A stretch of DNA of 64,000 bases from Acidobacteriaceae bacterium. Lineage in GTDB: Bacteria; Acidobacteriota; Terriglobia; Terriglobales; Acidobacteriaceae. Below the pieces are notes generated by a model. That model did no database searches and was not told where the DNA came from. It saw nothing but the letters and a program-made list of their open reading frames with translations. The translations under genes were made by a program, and so were the position numbers. The stretch lies in contig PKVW01000051.1 in NCBI GenBank assembly GCA_003131585.1, positions 72,506 to 136,505 on the forward strand. The letters run 5' to 3'. Positions 35,371 to 45,070 of this stretch are shown here, piece after piece (the stretch's first letter is position 1; each line of letters starts with the position of its first letter).

Positions 35371-37527
35371 ATGGCTCGTCTTTCGCTGGAAAATCCAGAG
35401 TATTATCTCAACCGCGATACCTCCTGGCTCGCGTTCAACGGTCGTGTGCTTGAGGAAGCCGACGATGAAGGCAACCCGCTTCTGGAGCGTCTGAAGTTTC
35501 TGGCCATCTCCGCCAGTAATCTGGATGAGTTTTTCGAGATTCGCGTGGCGGCCATGATGCAGCAGATCGAGGACGGATACAACGAAGCCGGTCCTGATGG
35601 ATTGACGCTGGCCGCCAAGCGCGACATTCTGGCGCGTCTTACTCACAAGTTCGTGGATGAACAGTACGAATGCTGGAACGCGTTGCGCCCGGCTCTGGCG
35701 GAGCAGGGAATTCGCGTGCTGGGCTTGCACGAGTTGGACCCGGATGCGCGGCGGTTCGTCGATGAATATTGCGAGAAAGAGCTGGATCCTCTGCTCACGC
35801 CGGTGACGGTGGATCCCACCCATCCCTTTCCCCGGGTGATCAACAAAGCGCTGTGCCTGGGGTTGCTTTTGCGCCGGCGCCGCCGCTCCGCACTCACCTA
35901 CACGGGTGTGGTATCCGTGCCCCGGGCGCTGCCCCGTTTGGTCCGCTTGCCATCGGAGAATACGGCGGACTTCATTTTCCTCGCCGACCTGGTTGCGCAT
36001 CATGCCCAGAGCATGTATCACGGCTACGACATCGTTTCGTCGGCACCTTTCCGCGTGACCCGGAACAGCAATCTTTATCTGCAGGAAGAAGAGGCGCGCA
36101 ATCTTCTCGAATCCGTGCGCGCGGAGTTGCACAACCGGCGCAAAGGCGATGCCGTCCGCATGGAAATTGAGGCCGACGCCGACCCCGAAATCATCGACCG
36201 CCTGCGCACCGTGTTCGAGCTCGATCCCTGGCAGGTTTTTCCGGTGAACGGGCCGGTAAACCTTTCGCGGCTGTTTAACGTCTACGATCAGACTCCGCGC
36301 CCCGATCTCAAATATCGCGTCTTTGCCCCGCGCGAGTTGCGGCTTACGGCCAAATCCCAAAATCTGTTCGAGGAACTGCGGCGGCACGACGTCCTGCTCC
36401 ACCATCCCTACGACTCCTATGACGCGGTGGTGTCGTTCATCGAGTCGGCGGCGGAAGATGAGCGTGTACTTTCGATCAAGCAGACTCTCTACCGTACCAG
36501 CGAGCACTCTTCGATCGTTTCCTCGCTCATGGATGCGGCTTCGCGCAAGGAAGTCACGGCGGTGGTCGAATTGAAGGCGCGTTTCGACGAAGCTCACAAC
36601 ATCCGCTGGGCGCGCGATCTGGAAGATGCCGGAGTGCAGGTGTTTCACGGACTGGTTGGCCTGAAGACGCATTGCAAACTTTCGCTGCTGGTGCGCCGCG
36701 ATACCGATGGTGTGCACAGCTACGCGCACATCGGAACCGGCAACTACAACGCCACCACGGCGCGAATCTACACCGATCTCAGTCTGTTCACCGCGAATCC
36801 GGAGATTACCCGCGCCGTGCAGGACGTCTTCAGTTTTCTCACCGCCTATGCCGAGAACCCCAGCTATGACCCGCTGCTGGTGGCGCCCCTCGACCTGGCG
36901 GAAAAAATCATTGCCCTGATCGATCGCGAGGCGGACCACGCGCGCCAGGGCCGCCCGGGACGGATCATCGCTAAGATGAATGCCCTGCTCGACAAGAACG
37001 TGGTGCACGCCTTGTACCGGGCTTCGCAGGCCGGTGTGGAGACTGATCTCATTGTGCGGGGCATTTGCGCCTTGCGGCCGGGCGTGCGCGGTTTGAGTGA
37101 CCGCATCCGGGTGCGCAGTATTGTGGGACGTTTTTTGGAGCACAGCCGGATCTACTACTTCGGCAATGGCGGCGACGAAGAAATCTACATCGGCAGCGCC
37201 GACTGGATGCCGCGCAATCTCTACGAGCGGGTCGAAGTGCTGGTGCCCCTGCGCGACGAATTCCTGCGCGAGCGCGTGCGCCGCGAAATTCTCGACGCCT
37301 ACCTGGCGGATAACCGCAAGGCTCGCATCCTGTTGCGCGATGCAACCTACATTCGTGCCTGGCAGCCCGCGCACGGCAAAAGGAATCGCAAACCGCCTTC
37401 CGGCGCAGCCGCCTTCAGCGCCCAGGATTTTCTGATCGGCGTGGCCGAAGGCAGGCAGGCGGCAGGTTTTGCACTACCGCAGGTTCCGGCAAGGCGGCGC
37501 AAAGCTCCCGCCGGAAGAGTACGATAA
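35371..37527 (+). CDS. ppk1: Polyphosphate kinase 1
   Basis: 718 residues, the usual PPK1 length. The N-terminal domain starts Y-L-N-R-D-T-S-W-L-A-F-N. The catalytic core has Y-A-H-I-G-T-G-N-Y-N with the phosphorylated histidine (H453, equivalent to E. coli H435) and the second conserved histidine in F-L-E-H-S-R-I-Y-Y-F (H591, equivalent to H592). It polymerises ATP gamma-phosphate to polyphosphate reversibly. It is followed after 6 bases by sixA; ppx lies opposite. The C-terminal 40 residues are basic and Ala/Pro-rich. Confidence 0.96.
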   Translation: MARLSLENPEYYLNRDTSWLAFNGRVLEEADDEGNPLLERLKFLAISASNLDEFFEIRVAAMMQQIEDGYNEAGPDGLTLAAKRDILARLTHKFVDEQYECWNALRPALAEQGIRVLGLHELDPDARRFVDEYCEKELDPLLTPVTVDPTHPFPRVINKALCLGLLLRRRRRSALTYTGVVSVPRALPRLVRLPSENTADFIFLADLVAHHAQSMYHGYDIVSSAPFRVTRNSNLYLQEEEARNLLESVRAELHNRRKGDAVRMEIEADADPEIIDRLRTVFELDPWQVFPVNGPVNLSRLFNVYDQTPRPDLKYRVFAPRELRLTAKSQNLFEELRRHDVLLHHPYDSYDAVVSFIESAAEDERVLSIKQTLYRTSEHSSIVSSLMDAASRKEVTAVVELKARFDEAHNIRWARDLEDAGVQVFHGLVGLKTHCKLSLLVRRDTDGVHSYAHIGTGNYNATTARIYTDLSLFTANPEITRAVQDVFSFLTAYAENPSYDPLLVAPLDLAEKIIALIDREADHARQGRPGRIIAKMNALLDKNVVHALYRASQAGVETDLIVRGICALRPGVRGLSDRIRVRSIVGRFLEHSRIYYFGNGGDEEIYIGSADWMPRNLYERVEVLVPLRDEFLRERVRREILDAYLADNRKARILLRDATYIRAWQPAHGKRNRKPPSGAAAFSAQDFLIGVAEGRQAAGFALPQVPARRRKAPAGRVR

Positions 37528-37533
37528 ATCGCG

Positions 37534-38064
37534 ATGATCGTTTACTTTCTGCGTCACGCTAGCGCCGGCGAACACTTTGTGAACTCGAAGAAAGACGAGA
37601 AGCGCGCGCTCGACAAGGAAGGCATCGAACAGTGCGGCTATGTGGGCCGCGCCCTGGCCGCGATTGAGGCCCAGGTGGACATGATTATTTCCAGTCCGCT
37701 CAAGCGTGCCACCCAGACCGCTTCGCTGGTCGGAAACGAGATGGGTTATGAGGGCAAGCTGCAAGTCGAGACGGCGTTACGTCCCGAGGCGGCGTTTGCC
37801 GACTTTCGCAAGCTGCTGGAAAAGTACGCGCGCCAGGAATCGATCATGGTCGTGGGACACAATCCCAACCTCAGCCAGTTCCTGGGCACCGTGATCGGCG
37901 AGTCCGGCTGTGAAGCTTCGGTAGAGCTGAAGAAGGGAGCCGTGGCCCGAGTCGACATGCGCCGCGGCTCCGGCACGCTGCAGTGGTGCTTAACGCCGAA
38001 AGCGCTGCGCACTCTCTACACCGCCGCGGTGGAAAGTTCACGGCCGAACACTTCGCGGAAATAA
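37534..38064 (+). CDS. sixA: Phosphohistidine phosphatase SixA
   Basis: 176 residues of the histidine-phosphatase (phosphoglycerate mutase-like) fold. The catalytic R-H-A motif is at the start (H8), with S-S-P-L-K-R-A-T-Q-T near 53-62 and the second histidine in V-V-G-H-N-P-N (H109). SixA removes phosphate from phosphohistidine proteins. PPK1 also works through a phosphohistidine, so the six-base gap behind ppk1 hints at a functional tie. The last 16 codons overlap the 3' end of the convergent ppx gene. Confidence 0.9.
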   Translation: MIVYFLRHASAGEHFVNSKKDEKRALDKEGIEQCGYVGRALAAIEAQVDMIISSPLKRATQTASLVGNEMGYEGKLQVETALRPEAAFADFRKLLEKYARQESIMVVGHNPNLSQFLGTVIGESGCEASVELKKGAVARVDMRRGSGTLQWCLTPKALRTLYTAAVESSRPNTSRK

Positions 38065-39545
38065 GAGCAGTCCTTCTCGATCGCCCACAGTTCCAGGTCC
38101 ACACCCATGCGCCGGCGGGGTACCAGCGTCAGGCGTACCTCGGCGGCGCGCTGGCTGACGCGCACCCTTTGCACGGCGCGGCTCCGGCCCAGGTTCAGGG
38201 CGCGCGCCAGCCGGAGCAGCAGAATCGCTTTTTGCACGCTGGCGCGGTCCGCGGGATCGATCGCTTTCATCGGACCGTCTTCCAGGGTGGGGCGCGACTT
38301 TCCCAAATAGCGCGCAATGGCCGCGATCACCCGGCGTTGCTGCGGCGTGTAACCGAGAATCTCCGAGTTCGAAATAATGTAATACGTGTGCCGGTGATGG
38401 CCGTTGCGGTTGAGGTAGTCTCCCACCTCATAGAGCATGGCGGCCGCCGACAGCCACTCGCGGAATTCCGGCGTCAGCCTGTGCACCGAACGTAGCGCGG
38501 AGAACAAAAACATCGCGGACTCACGCACATCGAGGGCGTGCTTCATGTCCACGTGATAGTGAGCGACGGCTCGCGTGATCGATTCCCAGCGTTCCGATTC
38601 AATCTGCTTTCCCGATCGCGTGCTGCGGTCGTATTCCGCCGCCATCTGCGCCAGCAAGCCGTCCCGCAGGCCGAGCGGGGAATAGCGAAAACCTTTGAGA
38701 TGGCAGCGCTCGAGCAGTTCGTGATACACCATCGCCCCGGCGACGATGATTTCCGCTCGCCGCGGACCGATGCCTTCAATCTGGCGGCGTTCGTCCAAGG
38801 GCAGGCGCGCCAGTTGCTTGGCGATTCGCGTCATCTCCGCGCGAGAGACGGCCATCCGCCGCCGGCTCCCGTCTTTTCGCAGATGGCTGGTCGCGGCCGC
38901 CAGCGCGGCGGCGGTTCCGGAGGTGGCAATCACGTTCTTAACTTTTGCCGCCACCACGCGAGCCGCAATGCGGTTCACTTCGCGGGCGACGAAACCTTGC
39001 AGCCGTTTCAGTTCGCCCTTGCGCGGCGGATCGTGGCGCAGGAATTCATCGGTAAGACGCACCGCGCCCACGGGCAGACTCACCATATCGCGGATGTGGC
39101 CCCGCCCGGAGACGGTCAGTTCGCAGCTTCCGCCTCCCAGATCCATCATCAACGCAGGCGAACTGTCTACGCGGAGGTTGGAGACCAGTCCCAGATGAAT
39201 GAGGCGCGCTTCTTCCAATCCGGAGATAATCTCGACCTTCCATCCCGTGGCCGAACGCACCCACTCCAGAAAGGCTTGCGAATTGCGGGCGTCCCGCAGA
39301 GCGCTGGTGGCGACGACTCGGACTGGGTCCGTGACCACCTGTTGTGTGGCCCGGTGAAAGCGGCGCAAGACCTTGACCGTCTCGGCCATCGATTCGGGAG
39401 TGAGAAAGCCGGAACGAAACACGCCTTCGCCCAAGCGCGTAACTTCCCGGTCTTCGTGGACGGGGCGAAGGCGGCCGCGCGTGAGGCGTGCGATCTTCAG
39501 CCGGACGGAATTGGAACCGATATCAACCGCGGCAAACGTTGGCAT
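38016..39545 (-). CDS. ppx: Exopolyphosphatase / guanosine pentaphosphatase (Ppx/GppA)
   Basis: 509 residues. The N-terminal sugar-kinase-like fold shows A-V-D-I-G-S-N-S-V-R and the D-L-G-G-G-S-C-E-L nucleotide loop near 140-148. Residues about 310-490 make the HD-type C-terminal domain (H-Y-H-V-D-M-K-H-A, Y-E-V-G-D-Y-L-N-R-N-G-H-H-R-H-T-Y-Y). The protein releases phosphate from polyphosphate ends, or hydrolyses pppGpp. It opposes ppk1, and the two genes are on opposite strands with sixA overlapping its 3' end by 49 bases. Confidence 0.93.
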   Translation of the reverse strand: MPTFAAVDIGSNSVRLKIARLTRGRLRPVHEDREVTRLGEGVFRSGFLTPESMAETVKVLRRFHRATQQVVTDPVRVVATSALRDARNSQAFLEWVRSATGWKVEIISGLEEARLIHLGLVSNLRVDSSPALMMDLGGGSCELTVSGRGHIRDMVSLPVGAVRLTDEFLRHDPPRKGELKRLQGFVAREVNRIAARVVAAKVKNVIATSGTAAALAAATSHLRKDGSRRRMAVSRAEMTRIAKQLARLPLDERRQIEGIGPRRAEIIVAGAMVYHELLERCHLKGFRYSPLGLRDGLLAQMAAEYDRSTRSGKQIESERWESITRAVAHYHVDMKHALDVRESAMFLFSALRSVHRLTPEFREWLSAAAMLYEVGDYLNRNGHHRHTYYIISNSEILGYTPQQRRVIAAIARYLGKSRPTLEDGPMKAIDPADRASVQKAILLLRLARALNLGRSRAVQRVRVSQRAAEVRLTLVPRRRMGVDLELWAIEKDCSYFREVFGRELSTAAV

Positions 39546-39594
39546 GAGGCAAGCCCAACAGTTTACATGCCAAATGTCGCGTGGTCACCAGGAC

Positions 39595-39879
39595 CTATGT
39601 CCGCGTCCCGGTGTCTTGCAGATCGGTGTCTTGCAGATCGCGCTCGTGCGCCGCAGTTGAGCTGCCATTGCAGCGACGTTGACGGGCAGCCAGCCACGTC
39701 GCCGATAGGCTGATGCCGAAGGAGACGCCGAACATCATCCCACGCAGTCCATCGCTCCAGTCTTTCCCCGGGCTCGTGGCGGGATGAAAGAAATTCGGCC
39801 ACAGGATGCCTATCCCCAGGAACGCCATGGCGAGCGGAATCAGGCCTGCCGGTCGATTCATTCGATTTCGGAAAGTCAT
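39595..39879 (-). CDS. Small membrane protein with repeat-extended tail
   Basis: 94 residues. Two hydrophobic stretches (about 11-28 and 46-64) suggest two membrane helices. The C-terminal end D-L-Q-D-T-D-L-Q-D-T is encoded by two identical 15-bp tandem units (39611-39625 and 39626-39640). No family is recognised. It is the third gene of a small same-strand set with an XRE regulator and another mini membrane protein. Confidence 0.55.
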   Translation of the reverse strand: MTFRNRMNRPAGLIPLAMAFLGIGILWPNFFHPATSPGKDWSDGLRGMMFGVSFGISLSATWLAARQRRCNGSSTAAHERDLQDTDLQDTGTRT

Positions 39880-39897
39880 GTTTGTTCTCCTCTGCGT

Positions 39898-40119
39898 TTA
39901 GTCGGTGATGCGATACCAGGCCATCACCGTCAGCTTGACCCCGAGAATCGTCATGATGACAACGAAAAGATCCCAACTCCAGACGTGGGTGACATAAAAG
40001 CGATAGGCAAAGAGACAGATGGCCGTGAGGCCGCCGATGATCCCGGCGAGGCTCGTGGATTTGAGACGATGGTTCAGGAAACGTTCATCGACCAACGTAC
40101 CGACGATAGGGATTTTCAT
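39898..40119 (-). CDS. Small two-helix membrane protein next to an XRE regulator
   Basis: 73 residues with hydrophobic segments at about 24-42 and 50-68 and basic N-terminus. The start ATG overlaps the end of the XRE gene by 4 bases (ATGA), so translation is probably coupled. Small membrane partners of short XRE regulators are common, but their function is unknown. Confidence 0.7.
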   Translation of the reverse strand: MKIPIVGTLVDERFLNHRLKSTSLAGIIGGLTAICLFAYRFYVTHVWSWDLFVVIMTILGVKLTVMAWYRITD

Positions 40120-40325
40120 TTTTCGCTCTCCAGCGTAAAAATCTGATCGGTGGAACAGCCGAAAACGCGGGCGAAGGTGAGCGCCAGCTCCAGGCTCGGC
40201 ACGTAACGGTCGCGCTCAATCGAGTTGATGCTCTGGCGCGACACCCCCACGGCATGGGCGAGTTGCTCCTGCGTCCAACCGCGGGCGTTGCGAAGCTCTT
40301 TAACTCGATTGAGGATCTCGGGCAT
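40116..40325 (-). CDS. Short XRE-family transcriptional regulator
   Basis: 69 residues, nearly all helix-turn-helix: N-A-R-G-W-T-Q-E-Q-L-A-H-A-V-G-V-S-R-Q-S-I-N-S-I-E-R near 13-38, then P-S-L-E-L-A-L-T-F-A-R-V-F. It probably controls its own three-gene unit with the two membrane proteins downstream. There is no ligand-binding domain. The upstream gap (40326-40438) is AT-rich and should hold the promoter. Confidence 0.88.
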   Translation of the reverse strand: MPEILNRVKELRNARGWTQEQLAHAVGVSRQSINSIERDRYVPSLELALTFARVFGCSTDQIFTLESEK

Positions 40326-40438
40326 AGGGTGTAAAGCTAACTTTCCATAATATAGGTCGGATTCTCGCCGATGTCAAGTCAGCTTGTCATCTTTATTTTG
40401 CATTTAGAATGAACACGTTACGGGGAATTACCCGGCCA

Positions 40439-41284
40439 TCACGCCGCCGAAGTTGCGGGGCGGGCCGGTCTTGCTTTGGCTTGAGCGGGTGCGTGGAGGG
40501 GATGTTCCAGGGCAGGGGCAGGCTCGGATCGCATCGGCGACAGCACCGCGACTGCATGCCGGAATTTCGCTCCGGTTACGTTGTGCAGCTCCGCAACCAG
40601 GGATGACTCGCGCACCGCGCCGAGATGCTCGATGGCTGTTTGCGTCAGAGTGAGCCAATCATGCCAGTCGCCTAACGCGTCTTGTATGCGCTTGAGCCCG
40701 GCGATGAACTGCACCGCTTCGGTGGACTGGTCGGCGAACTCGGCTGCGTAGCGAGCTCGCTTGCTTACGATGCGGTATTGGTGCAGCAACGGCTCGGTGA
40801 CCGGCGCATCTCCGCGGTCAATCGCCTCCAGCATCCCTTTGGCGATGGCTAAAGGATCGCGGCCGGCTTGGGCGTTGAAGTTCTTGCTGGCGCATTTCAG
40901 CCGCTTGCGAATCTCGCGGACGGTATCTTCGTCGACAGCCTTCCGCAGCTTCTTTTCCTGCTGGCCGCGGAGTTCGATCAGATGGTTCACGAGTTGCGTT
41001 TTGCGCCGCGGTTCCCGCGGAATTTTCAAGCTCCGCAATGCAGCCAATTGGACGTCCAGATCGCGCACCTTGCCGGCGCGCTTGCGGATTCGGCCCAGCA
41101 GCTTCAGAAGTTTTTTCTGACTGCCGTCCAGCTTTGGAGAAAGCTCGCCCAGCAGTATCTGAAGGCGGCGCGTGCCCGTTCGGAAGCGGTGTACGTTCTC
41201 TGCCCGTGGTTTCGCGGAAAGCTTGACCAAGTCCTTTTCAAGCTTCTGAAAAACAACACGGCTGCGCTGTGGAGCGATCGACAT
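40439..41284 (-). CDS. CHAD-domain protein
   Basis: 281 residues, mostly helical and rich in Arg, Lys and conserved His: V-H-R-F-R-T-G-T-R-R-L near 31-41, K-V-R-D-L-D-V-Q-L near 72-80, L-H-Q-Y-R-I-V-S-K-R-A-R-Y near 167-179 and L-G-D-W-H-D. CHAD domains bind polyphosphate and often target proteins to polyP granules. Its place between ppx and pstCAB supports that role here. The C-terminal 30 residues are Ala/Pro-rich. Confidence 0.88.
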   Translation of the reverse strand: MSIAPQRSRVVFQKLEKDLVKLSAKPRAENVHRFRTGTRRLQILLGELSPKLDGSQKKLLKLLGRIRKRAGKVRDLDVQLAALRSLKIPREPRRKTQLVNHLIELRGQQEKKLRKAVDEDTVREIRKRLKCASKNFNAQAGRDPLAIAKGMLEAIDRGDAPVTEPLLHQYRIVSKRARYAAEFADQSTEAVQFIAGLKRIQDALGDWHDWLTLTQTAIEHLGAVRESSLVAELHNVTGAKFRHAVAVLSPMRSEPAPALEHPLHAPAQAKARPARPATSAA

Positions 41285-41356
41285 AGACAGAATCGAAGCG
41301 GGAGATGAAAATACAGGCTTATCCGTGAAAAGGCAACCCTGAAAAGCTTTGCCATT

Positions 41357-41374
41357 TTAACATCCTGTTAACAG
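41357..41374 (+). promoter_or_regulatory. Pho-box-like direct repeat upstream of pstC
   Basis: TTAACAT-CCTG-TTAACAG: two TTAACA half-sites with an 11-bp period, the Bacillus PhoP-box form; read on the other strand it gives CTGTTAA...ATGTTAA. A further CTGTTAG follows at 41380. It lies 23 bases before the pstC ATG at 41398. Confidence 0.6.
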
Positions 41375-41397
41375 GATTCTGTTAGGTTGAATGGCGA

Positions 41398-42438
41398 ATG
41401 GCCTTTCCCGCTCTACCTCGGCCCGATATGCCTGCTCCCCAACCCATTGAAGCAACGAAGGTTAGTGATCTTGGCGGGGCTGGAAGGCAGGCCGCGCCGC
41501 TTCTTCGTGGGGCTAGCGGCGAAACCGGCGACCAAGTCTTCAAATTCGCCATGCTATTGTGCGGCCTGGCCGTGTTGGCAATGCTGGCGCTGATTGTCTA
41601 CGAACTGGTGTTGCGCTCCGGACCCTCATGGCACGCCTTTGGCTTTAAGTTCTTCGCGGGCCATGATTGGGATCCGGTGAACGAACGGTTCGGCGCGCTG
41701 CCGTTCGTTTACGGAACCTTGGTCTCGTCATTTCTCGCATTGCTCATCGCGGTGCCGCTGGCGGTGGGAGTCGCAGTATTCACTACTGAGATGTGTCCCG
41801 CGGCGTTGCGTGGGCCGCTTTCGTTTTTCGTGGAATTGCTGGCCGCGATTCCGAGCGTGGTCTACGGACTGTGGGCCATCTTTGTGCTGGTACCCATCCT
41901 CAGCAACTACGTCCAACCTTTCCTGTCGAGGACATTAGGCTGGACCGGATTATTTGTAGGTCCGCCCTACGGCATCAGCATGCTGGCCGCGGGAATCATC
42001 CTGGCCATCATGATCGTCCCGATTATTTCGTCGATCACGCGGGAAGTATTGCTGGTGGTGCCACAGCAGCAGCGCGAGGCCGCTCTTGCGCTGGGCGCTA
42101 CGCGCTGGGAAATGATTCGCATTGCTGTGCTGCGCAATGCGCGCGCTGGAATTATGGGCGGCATCATCCTGGGCCTGGGCCGCGCCTTGGGAGAAACCAT
42201 GGCCGTCACCATGGTGATCGGAAACCGGCCGGAGATTGCCAAGTCGTTGTTTGCGCCGGGCTATACGATGGCCAGCGTGCTGGCCAATGAGTTCAGCGAG
42301 GCAACCGGGGACGTATATCTCTCAGCTCTGATTGAGATTGGCCTGGCTCTGTTCCTGGTCACAATCATGGTCAACGCTCTGGCACGATTGCTGGTCTGGA
42401 CCGTCACTCGCGGCCAGCCTTCGAGGGCAAATGCCTGA
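41398..42438 (+). CDS. pstC: Phosphate ABC transporter permease PstC
   Basis: 346 residues with six or more transmembrane helices. The permease loop R-E-A-A-L-A-L-G-A-T-R-W-E-M-I near 222-236 and G-R-A-L-G-E-T-M-A-V near 261-270 identify PstC. The first about 45 residues are a cytoplasmic extension. No strong ribosome site precedes the ATG at 41398; M at 41428 is an alternative start. It overlaps pstA by 8 bases. Confidence 0.93.
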   Translation: MAFPALPRPDMPAPQPIEATKVSDLGGAGRQAAPLLRGASGETGDQVFKFAMLLCGLAVLAMLALIVYELVLRSGPSWHAFGFKFFAGHDWDPVNERFGALPFVYGTLVSSFLALLIAVPLAVGVAVFTTEMCPAALRGPLSFFVELLAAIPSVVYGLWAIFVLVPILSNYVQPFLSRTLGWTGLFVGPPYGISMLAAGIILAIMIVPIISSITREVLLVVPQQQREAALALGATRWEMIRIAVLRNARAGIMGGIILGLGRALGETMAVTMVIGNRPEIAKSLFAPGYTMASVLANEFSEATGDVYLSALIEIGLALFLVTIMVNALARLLVWTVTRGQPSRANA

Positions 42439-43327
42439 ACGCATGTCCGAGAGGGGCAACCCGTCCGCGCTGCACACCGTCCCGCCCATTGCTTTGCGGC
42501 GCCGCATCACCGACCATGTCATGACTGGCGTGGCGGTGCTTACGGTCGTCCTGGTGCTGGTGCCGCTGTTCGCGATCTTCGCCTACCTTGTCTACCGCGG
42601 CGTCGGATCGATCAACTGGGCCTTTCTCACGCAAACCCCAAAACCGGTGGGCGAAGCCGGAGGTGGAATGGCCAACGCGATCGTGGGCTCCGCGTTCATC
42701 CTTGCGCTGGCCAGCGTTCTGGGAGTTCCCGTGGGAGTCGGCGCCGGCATCTACCTCGCGGAGTTCGGGCGCAACCGCTTCGGCGATGTCATCCGCTTCA
42801 CCGCCGACGTGCTGAACGGCGTACCTTCGATCGTGATCGGTATTGTGGCATACTCCATCGTTGTCCTTTCCCAGAAGCATTTCTCGGCATTGGCCGGAGG
42901 GGTGGCGCTGGCCATCATGATGATTCCTACGATTACGCGCACCACCGAAGAAATGCTTCTGCTGGTGCCGCAGGCCTTGCGCGAGGCCGCGTACGGCTTG
43001 GGCATTCCGCGCTGGCGGACGACAATCTCCATCACCCTGCGCACCGCAACTTCCGGCGTGATTACAGGAATCATGCTGGCCTTTGCCCGGGTGGCGGGCG
43101 AGACCGCGCCCTTGCTCTTCACCGCGTTCGGAAATCAATTCTGGAATCTGCGTCCCAACCAGCCGACCGCCGCGCTGCCGCTGCAGATTTTCAATTACGC
43201 CATTTCTCCCTACGACGAATGGCACCGGCAGGCATGGGCGGGCGCGCTCGTGCTTATCGTTCTCATCGTTACCGCGGTTGCGGCCGTGCGCTTCGCCGTG
43301 CGCCGCGGCACCTTCGGAGCGGCATAG
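42431..43327 (+). CDS. pstA: Phosphate ABC transporter permease PstA
   Basis: 298 residues from the ATG at 42431, which overlaps the pstC stop; a longer frame starting at 42332 lies inside pstC and is rejected. Six transmembrane helices are seen. The loop L-R-E-A-A-Y-G-L-G-I-P-R-W-R-T and V-A-G-E-T-A-P-L-L-F-T-A match PstA. It forms the inner-membrane channel with PstC. Confidence 0.95.
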   Translation: MPERMSERGNPSALHTVPPIALRRRITDHVMTGVAVLTVVLVLVPLFAIFAYLVYRGVGSINWAFLTQTPKPVGEAGGGMANAIVGSAFILALASVLGVPVGVGAGIYLAEFGRNRFGDVIRFTADVLNGVPSIVIGIVAYSIVVLSQKHFSALAGGVALAIMMIPTITRTTEEMLLLVPQALREAAYGLGIPRWRTTISITLRTATSGVITGIMLAFARVAGETAPLLFTAFGNQFWNLRPNQPTAALPLQIFNYAISPYDEWHRQAWAGALVLIVLIVTAVAAVRFAVRRGTFGAA

Positions 43328-43330
43328 CCT

Positions 43331-44089
<759 letters not shown>

Positions 44090-44103
44090 GGAAGGTTCGG
44101 AGA

Positions 44104-44820
44104 ATGCGCACGCGCTTTCAGCAGGGGCTCGACGATCTGCGCCAGAAGTTGCTCCGCATGGGTGGACTGGCGGAACAGGCGGTGGATCGCGCCCAACAGG
44201 CCTATATCGATCGCGATCTCACCCGCTGCCAGATGGTTCTCGAAGGCGAGAGCCTCATCAACAACTTTGAACGGGAAATCGACGAGGCCGCCTTCGACCT
44301 GCTGGCTATGCAGCAGCCCATGGCCGTCGATCTGCGCTTCATCCTCGCCGTGACCAAAATCAATTCCGATCTCGAGCGCGTCGGCGATCAGGCCGTCAAT
44401 ATTGCCGAGCGCGTCATGGACATGGTGGACCTGCCCACGGTCGATCTGCCCGTGGATATCGCGCGCATGGGCGCGGCCGTCAGCGCCATGGTCCGCCGGG
44501 CCCTGGAGTCGTTCATCGAAGGCAAGGCGGAGCTGGCCCAAGCCGTGCTCGAAATGGACAACGTCGTGGATCGCATGAAGGACGATGCCTTCATCCAACT
44601 GGTGAAGACGATGAACCAGCGTCCCGAGGTCGTGCGTCAAGCCCTCGACGCGCTGCTCGTAGCCCGCAATCTCGAGCGCGTCGCCGACCACGCCACCAAC
44701 ATCGCCGAAGATGTCATCTTCTGGGTGCAGGGCGCCGACGTCCGCCACAATGTCGGCACGGAGGAGCATCCCGAGCCCTCGCCCGGCCACGACGACTCTA
44801 CGCGCGCTTCCGGGGTTTAG
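44104..44820 (+). CDS. phoU: Phosphate-specific transport accessory protein PhoU
   Basis: 238 residues, with two three-helix PhoU domains. The metal-cluster motifs are seen in S-D-L-E-R-V-G-D-Q-A-V-N-I-A-E-R near 88-103 and N-L-E-R-V-A-D-H-A-T-N-I-A-E-D near 189-203. PhoU damps Pho signalling when phosphate is plentiful and regulates PstB. It begins 14 bases after pstB. No phoR/phoB pair lies in this window. Confidence 0.95.
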   Translation: MRTRFQQGLDDLRQKLLRMGGLAEQAVDRAQQAYIDRDLTRCQMVLEGESLINNFEREIDEAAFDLLAMQQPMAVDLRFILAVTKINSDLERVGDQAVNIAERVMDMVDLPTVDLPVDIARMGAAVSAMVRRALESFIEGKAELAQAVLEMDNVVDRMKDDAFIQLVKTMNQRPEVVRQALDALLVARNLERVADHATNIAEDVIFWVQGADVRHNVGTEEHPEPSPGHDDSTRASGV

Positions 44821-44852
44821 GAAATCTCTATCGGACCTGTCGTCAGTAGCCC

Positions 44853-44920
44853 CTGTCATCCTGAGCGGAGCGGAATGATTCGCGAAGCGAATCATTCCGC
44901 GGAGTCGAAGGATCCCTTGC
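44853..44920. repeat. Perfect hairpin within an intergenic repeat downstream of phoU
   Basis: CGGAATGATTCGC (44871-44883) pairs perfectly with GCGAATCATTCCG (44887-44899) around a GAA loop, after TGTCATCCTGAGCGGAGCG. The opening is shared with 2492-2520. It may end the pst transcript, though no T-run follows. Confidence 0.7.
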
Positions 44921-45070
44921 GCGCTTTCGCTGCCTTGGGCCCCGCAAGGCGTTTCCATTGCGCCCCGCGTTTCTAGTTTCTTTCACCACTTTGACCTAAG
45001 GTTCCGGTCTCGTTTACGCTCATCTCTCTTCACAATTCTGCTGTCGCAGACTAAATCCCGCGGAGGCCCT

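Noticed and set aside
35326-37374. 682-codon minus-strand frame opposite ppk1
   Set aside because: Antisense to the PPK1 gene whose catalytic histidines are clear; codon pattern follows ppk1.
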